From positions 1 through 17,358 of the forward strand of contig JBJTCD010000124.1 in the NCBI GenBank assembly GCA_046091665.1: 17,358 bases of DNA. Direction: 5' to 3'. Of the stretch, positions 15,413 to 17,358 are shown in pieces. The notes under the pieces are model-generated. The model was given only the letters and a program-made list of their open reading frames with translations. It searched no databases and was not told the origin of the DNA. The position numbers and the translations under genes are program-made. Every line of letters starts with the position of its first letter. Positions within the stretch are counted from its first letter, which is position 1. Source of the stretch: CAIUPE01 sp046091665. Lineage in GTDB: Bacteria > Pseudomonadota > Alphaproteobacteria > Rhizobiales > Beijerinckiaceae.

Positions 15413-15428
15413 GTAAATAAAATCTTAA
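15413..15428 (-). promoter_or_regulatory. Near-consensus CtrA box upstream of flhB remnant/cckA
   Basis: On the minus strand TTAA-N7-TTTAC differs at one base from the CtrA consensus TTAA-N7-TTAAC. It lies 23 bp upstream of the flhB-remnant ATG, in the 138-bp divergent gap with the fliO-like gene (15391-15528). A further TTAA occurs at 15404-15407. AT-rich gaps give such matches by chance, so this is a candidate only. Confidence 0.4.
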
Positions 15429-15528
15429 CAAAGAATCGGGTTTGCCCCGATCCGGCCCTTTTTTCACCGCCAAATTGAACTGAACCGGTGGCACTCGGGT
15501 CGACACAATCAACAAGAAGGTCTGGTGG

Positions 15529-16449
15529 ATGAATTCGCTTCTCGGGATGACTATCCCGCAACCCTATATTTATGTTCTGGCTCTGGCCGGGATCCTCGTC
15601 CTTTTGGCCGTGTTTGCTTATGTGCTTGGCAAGATCGTGCGATCGGGCGGAGGATATGACGGGAGTGGCCGCGGACGCCTGCCTCGCCTCGGCATTGTCG
15701 ATACATTCAGTGTCGACCGGCAACGTCAGCTCATGATTGTAAGACGCGATAATGTCGAACATCTTGTCCTCATCGGCGGCAATTCGGACCTCGTCATCGA
15801 AACCAACATCACGCGCGCAAATGCAGCTCCGCAAAGAGACGCGACAAATGCGGTCAGATTGGCACCCACAATCGGAGCGGCTCCTGTGGTTAACGCCGAC
15901 ATGGCTTCTGTGACCAATCCGTTCCCGAAAGCGCCCCCTCCGCCTTTCTCGGTTGCGAAACAACAAATCGCGCGCCAGAAAAGCGACAATGCGGATATCA
16001 AGCCGGCGAACTTTGCCGAAATCGCTGGACATTTCGAAAGATCCGCTGTGACCAATCCGATGCCGAAAGCGCCCTCTCCGACTTTCTCGGTTGCGACAGA
16101 ACAAATCGCGCGCCAGAAAAGCGAAAATGCGGATATCAAGCCGGCGGACTTTGCCGAGATCGCAAGACATTTCGAAAGATCCGCCGAACCACGAGCGAGC
16201 GACGCCACTCTTCCGGACGTATCGATCTTTCCCTCACAAAACATCGGCAATCCTGCTTCTCCTTACGAAAATGAGCCGACGCTCACAGCTTCGCATGAAG
16301 CTTTTACGGCATCAGCGGATGAACAGGATCCCCATCAGTCACAGAATGAAGAAGATCCCCTTTCGGCACCTATCATTCCGTTAAGAAATAAAATGTCGCC
16401 GACGGAAGGTTTGCGTCGACTTCTCGGCCGCAACGGCGAACCCTCATAG
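15529..16449 (+). CDS. fliO: FliO-like flagellar biosynthesis membrane protein with duplicated tail
   Basis: FliO assists assembly of the FliP/FliQ/FliR core of the flagellar export gate. This 306-residue protein has one membrane helix (about 13-38, YIYVLALAGILVLLAVFAYV) followed by the short FliO domain GRGRLPRLGIVDTFSVDR, RQRQLMIVRRDNVEHLVLIG, GNSDLVIETNI, ending near residue 97. This form, with RRDNVEHL, is typical of Hyphomicrobiales FliO. The rest is a Pro/Ala/Asn-rich cytoplasmic tail with two 46-residue tandem repeats (128-173 and 174-219), then acidic, low-complexity sequence and a basic end. The gene is divergent from flhB-remnant/cckA, as in flagellated relatives. No other flagellar gene is in the window. 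The repeated tail may reflect relaxed selection after loss of flhB. A weak GGTGG precedes ATG 15529. Confidence 0.75.
   Translation: MNSLLGMTIPQPYIYVLALAGILVLLAVFAYVLGKIVRSGGGYDGSGRGRLPRLGIVDTFSVDRQRQLMIVRRDNVEHLVLIGGNSDLVIETNITRANAAPQRDATNAVRLAPTIGAAPVVNADMASVTNPFPKAPPPPFSVAKQQIARQKSDNADIKPANFAEIAGHFERSAVTNPMPKAPSPTFSVATEQIARQKSENADIKPADFAEIARHFERSAEPRASDATLPDVSIFPSQNIGNPASPYENEPTLTASHEAFTASADEQDPHQSQNEEDPLSAPIIPLRNKMSPTEGLRRLLGRNGEPS
15910..16185 (+). repeat. Two 138-bp tandem repeats inside the fliO-like gene
   Basis: Copies at 15910-16047 and 16048-16185 each encode 46 residues beginning V-T-N-P and ending HFERSA. By direct comparison 12 of 138 bases differ (about 91% identical) and 8 of 46 residues differ (about 83% identical). 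Eight of the eleven changed codons are non-synonymous, so the copies are young and weakly constrained. The reading frame is kept because the unit length is a multiple of three. Confidence 0.95.
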
Positions 16450-16600
16450 GCTTTGAACAAAATCGCATGGTCAGGCCTTGATTGACAAAACCGGGCGCGG
16501 ACATTGCGGATGAATACGATCGTCAAAAAGCATCAGAAGACCGAAGCACCTGTTTTTAATAGATATTCCGATTTCGTTTTGCAAAAAATGAATTTGATGA
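16450..16600. other. Intergenic gap without recognised feature
   Basis: This 151-bp stretch between two convergent genes was read on both strands. No RNA gene, convincing stem-loop terminator or coding frame was found. It is AT-richer than its surroundings. Confidence 0.5.
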
Positions 16601-17071
16601 TCATACGATATTGCTGTTTTGGAATTCATCGGCATCCGCATTCATAGCGGTTCGAAAGAGTGAACCAAGGGCATTAAGTCCTGAACGATGACCCATCAAA
16701 CAAGCGCGATCAAATTGCCTGATTTTGGAACGAAGTCTTCCATGAGCGCGAGATAGATAGCGGTTCACTTGAATGTCGAGAGATCCAGCAACCGCTTTCA
16801 TGCCTTTATGATTTCGCGAGACAGACTTCGACAAGCTGTAATACTCATATTCGGCATGCCGCAACCGGCTGATATCGAGAAGTGCTTCGGCAATGCCACG
16901 AGCAAGACCAAAATATTTAGGGTCACATAGAGAACCTAGAATTTGTCGGGCCAATGATTTAACAGCTTCGTCATAGGCGGCATCGCTTCCGAAAGATCTC
17001 GATAGACCGTGACGCAACGCATTTTGAGACGAGCGTCTTTTGCCCTTTATGGTCTTTGGTCCCGTTCTCAT
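16601..17071 (-). CDS. Hypothetical protein with N-terminal GPKT-KGK-NALRHGLS motif
   Basis: The protein is 156 residues from ATG 17071. Its N-terminus (TGPKTIKGKRRSSQNALRHG) matches a family of Hyphomicrobiales, especially Bradyrhizobium, hypothetical proteins that begin G-P-R-T-P-E-G-K-x-R-S-x-x-N-A-x-x-H-G-L. The family has no known role; the basic, Asn/His-containing motif suggests nucleic-acid contact but this is a guess. The remainder is helical and basic (LARQILGSLCDPKYF, ARGIAEALLDISRLRHAEYE, SRAHGRLRSKIRQFDRACLM), with no signal peptide or membrane helix. The open frame extends to ATG 17185, but that extension would overlap the neighbouring gene and lacks family similarity, so 17071 is preferred. 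It starts 28 bp after the stop of the partial gene above, on the same strand. Confidence 0.65.
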   Translation of the reverse strand: MRTGPKTIKGKRRSSQNALRHGLSRSFGSDAAYDEAVKSLARQILGSLCDPKYFGLARGIAEALLDISRLRHAEYEYYSLSKSVSRNHKGMKAVAGSLDIQVNRYLSRAHGRLRSKIRQFDRACLMGHRSGLNALGSLFRTAMNADADEFQNSNIV

Positions 17072-17099
17072 GTGATGATCCCGTTCAGCAATCGTGAAA

Positions 17100-17358
17100 T
17101 CATGCCTCGATGAGCTGAGCTTCCCCGGTCGACGCGCTGATTTCTTTGGGCTCGATCTCGGCAAGACGACGCAGGCGCTCGGCAACGATCAGACGACGTT
17201 TTTCATAGCTTTGAACATAGCGTTCGAACTGGTCACGCTTTGCCTCGATCGTCTGCTCGAGAATGAGAATATCCCGACCGAGCATTTGGCAGGCATGAGT
17301 GTCGACATCGAATTGCTTGAGATCAAACTCGTCAAGATTTTGTTTGATTGTCTTTATC
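17100..17358 (-). CDS. Partial hypothetical coiled-coil protein, 5' end beyond the window
   Basis: The frame is open from the window edge to TGA at 17102-17100 and gives about 85 residues: IKTIKQNLDEFDLKQFDVDT, then a long charged helix (EQTIEAKRDQFERYVQSYEK, RRLIVAERLRRLAEIEP), and a short polar tail ending AQLIEA. Heptad-like spacing suggests a coiled coil. The first internal ATG (17285) need not be the start, since the frame continues without a stop to the edge. The product is not recognised. The 28-bp gap to the gene at 17071 suggests one transcript with it. Confidence 0.5.
   Translation of the reverse strand, partial: IKTIKQNLDEFDLKQFDVDTHACQMLGRDILILEQTIEAKRDQFERYVQSYEKRRLIVAERLRRLAEIEPKEISASTGEAQLIEA

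Noticed and set aside
15391..16170. Long minus-strand open frame upstream of the flhB remnant, with internal repeats
   Set aside because: It runs antisense to the fliO-like gene and its repeats are the reverse complement of the fliO tandem repeats. Only its last 57 codons resemble a known protein.
15910..16185. Tandem repeats as a possible CRISPR or mobile repeat
   Set aside because: There are only two contiguous units with no spacers, the reading frame is preserved, and the units lie within one coding sequence.
15726..16250. 174-codon minus-strand open frame in the fliO repeat region
   Set aside because: It is a repeat-derived shadow. The plus-strand frame has the membrane helix and FliO domain.

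Overview
The window reads as chromosomal DNA of an alphaproteobacterium, most likely a Hyphomicrobiales (Rhizobiales) member of moderate GC. The evidence is gene content and order: aroQ-accB-accC-aat with a convergent DUF2155 gene and an NDUFA12 gene; icd facing alaS-recA; cckA preceded by the end of flhB and divergent from a fliO-like gene; an alphaproteobacterial GTTC-N7-GTTC SOS box at recA; and a terminal protein of a Bradyrhizobium-like hypothetical family. These assignments come from recognising protein families by eye. No database search was run.

Layout. 1-1172 (+): C-terminal half of ParE (topoisomerase IV), with in-frame stops in the first 92 bases. 1306-4394 (+): a tight housekeeping run of aroQ, accB, accC and aat, giving shikimate-pathway dehydratase, the biotin carrier and biotin carboxylase of acetyl-CoA carboxylase, and an N-degron aminoacyl transferase. 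4391-7092 (-): DUF2155 secreted protein, then an island of TPR/glycosyltransferase/DUF6165 sequence, then the complex I accessory subunit NDUFA12. 7311-8525 (+): NADP isocitrate dehydrogenase, ending at a bidirectional terminator shared with convergent alaS (8597-11248, -). 11483-12568 (-): recA with its own terminator, a candidate promoter and an SOS box. 12719-15220 (-): the hybrid histidine kinase CckA. 15217-15390 (-): a 57-codon remnant of flhB that overlaps the cckA start by ATGA. 15529-16449 (+): a FliO-like membrane protein with an internal 138-bp tandem duplication. 16601-17358 (-): two poorly known small genes, the upstream one cut by the window edge.

The most interesting parts are signs of genome decay and rewiring. 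(1) At 5003-6582 three adjacent minus-strand ORFs appear to be one former gene, TPR + glycosyltransferase + DUF6165, interrupted by a G7-tract frameshift and an in-frame TAA. (2) flhB survives only as its last 57 codons, apparently kept with its own start and ribosome binding site and translationally coupled to the essential cckA, while the neighbouring fliO-like gene is kept and has grown by duplication. Together these suggest a lineage that lost its local flagellar export genes and perhaps surface or flagellar glycosylation. (3) A near-consensus CtrA box lies just upstream of the flhB remnant/cckA pair, suggesting possible feedback on the CckA-CtrA phosphorelay. No CRISPR array, tRNA, rRNA, insertion sequence or phage gene was seen.
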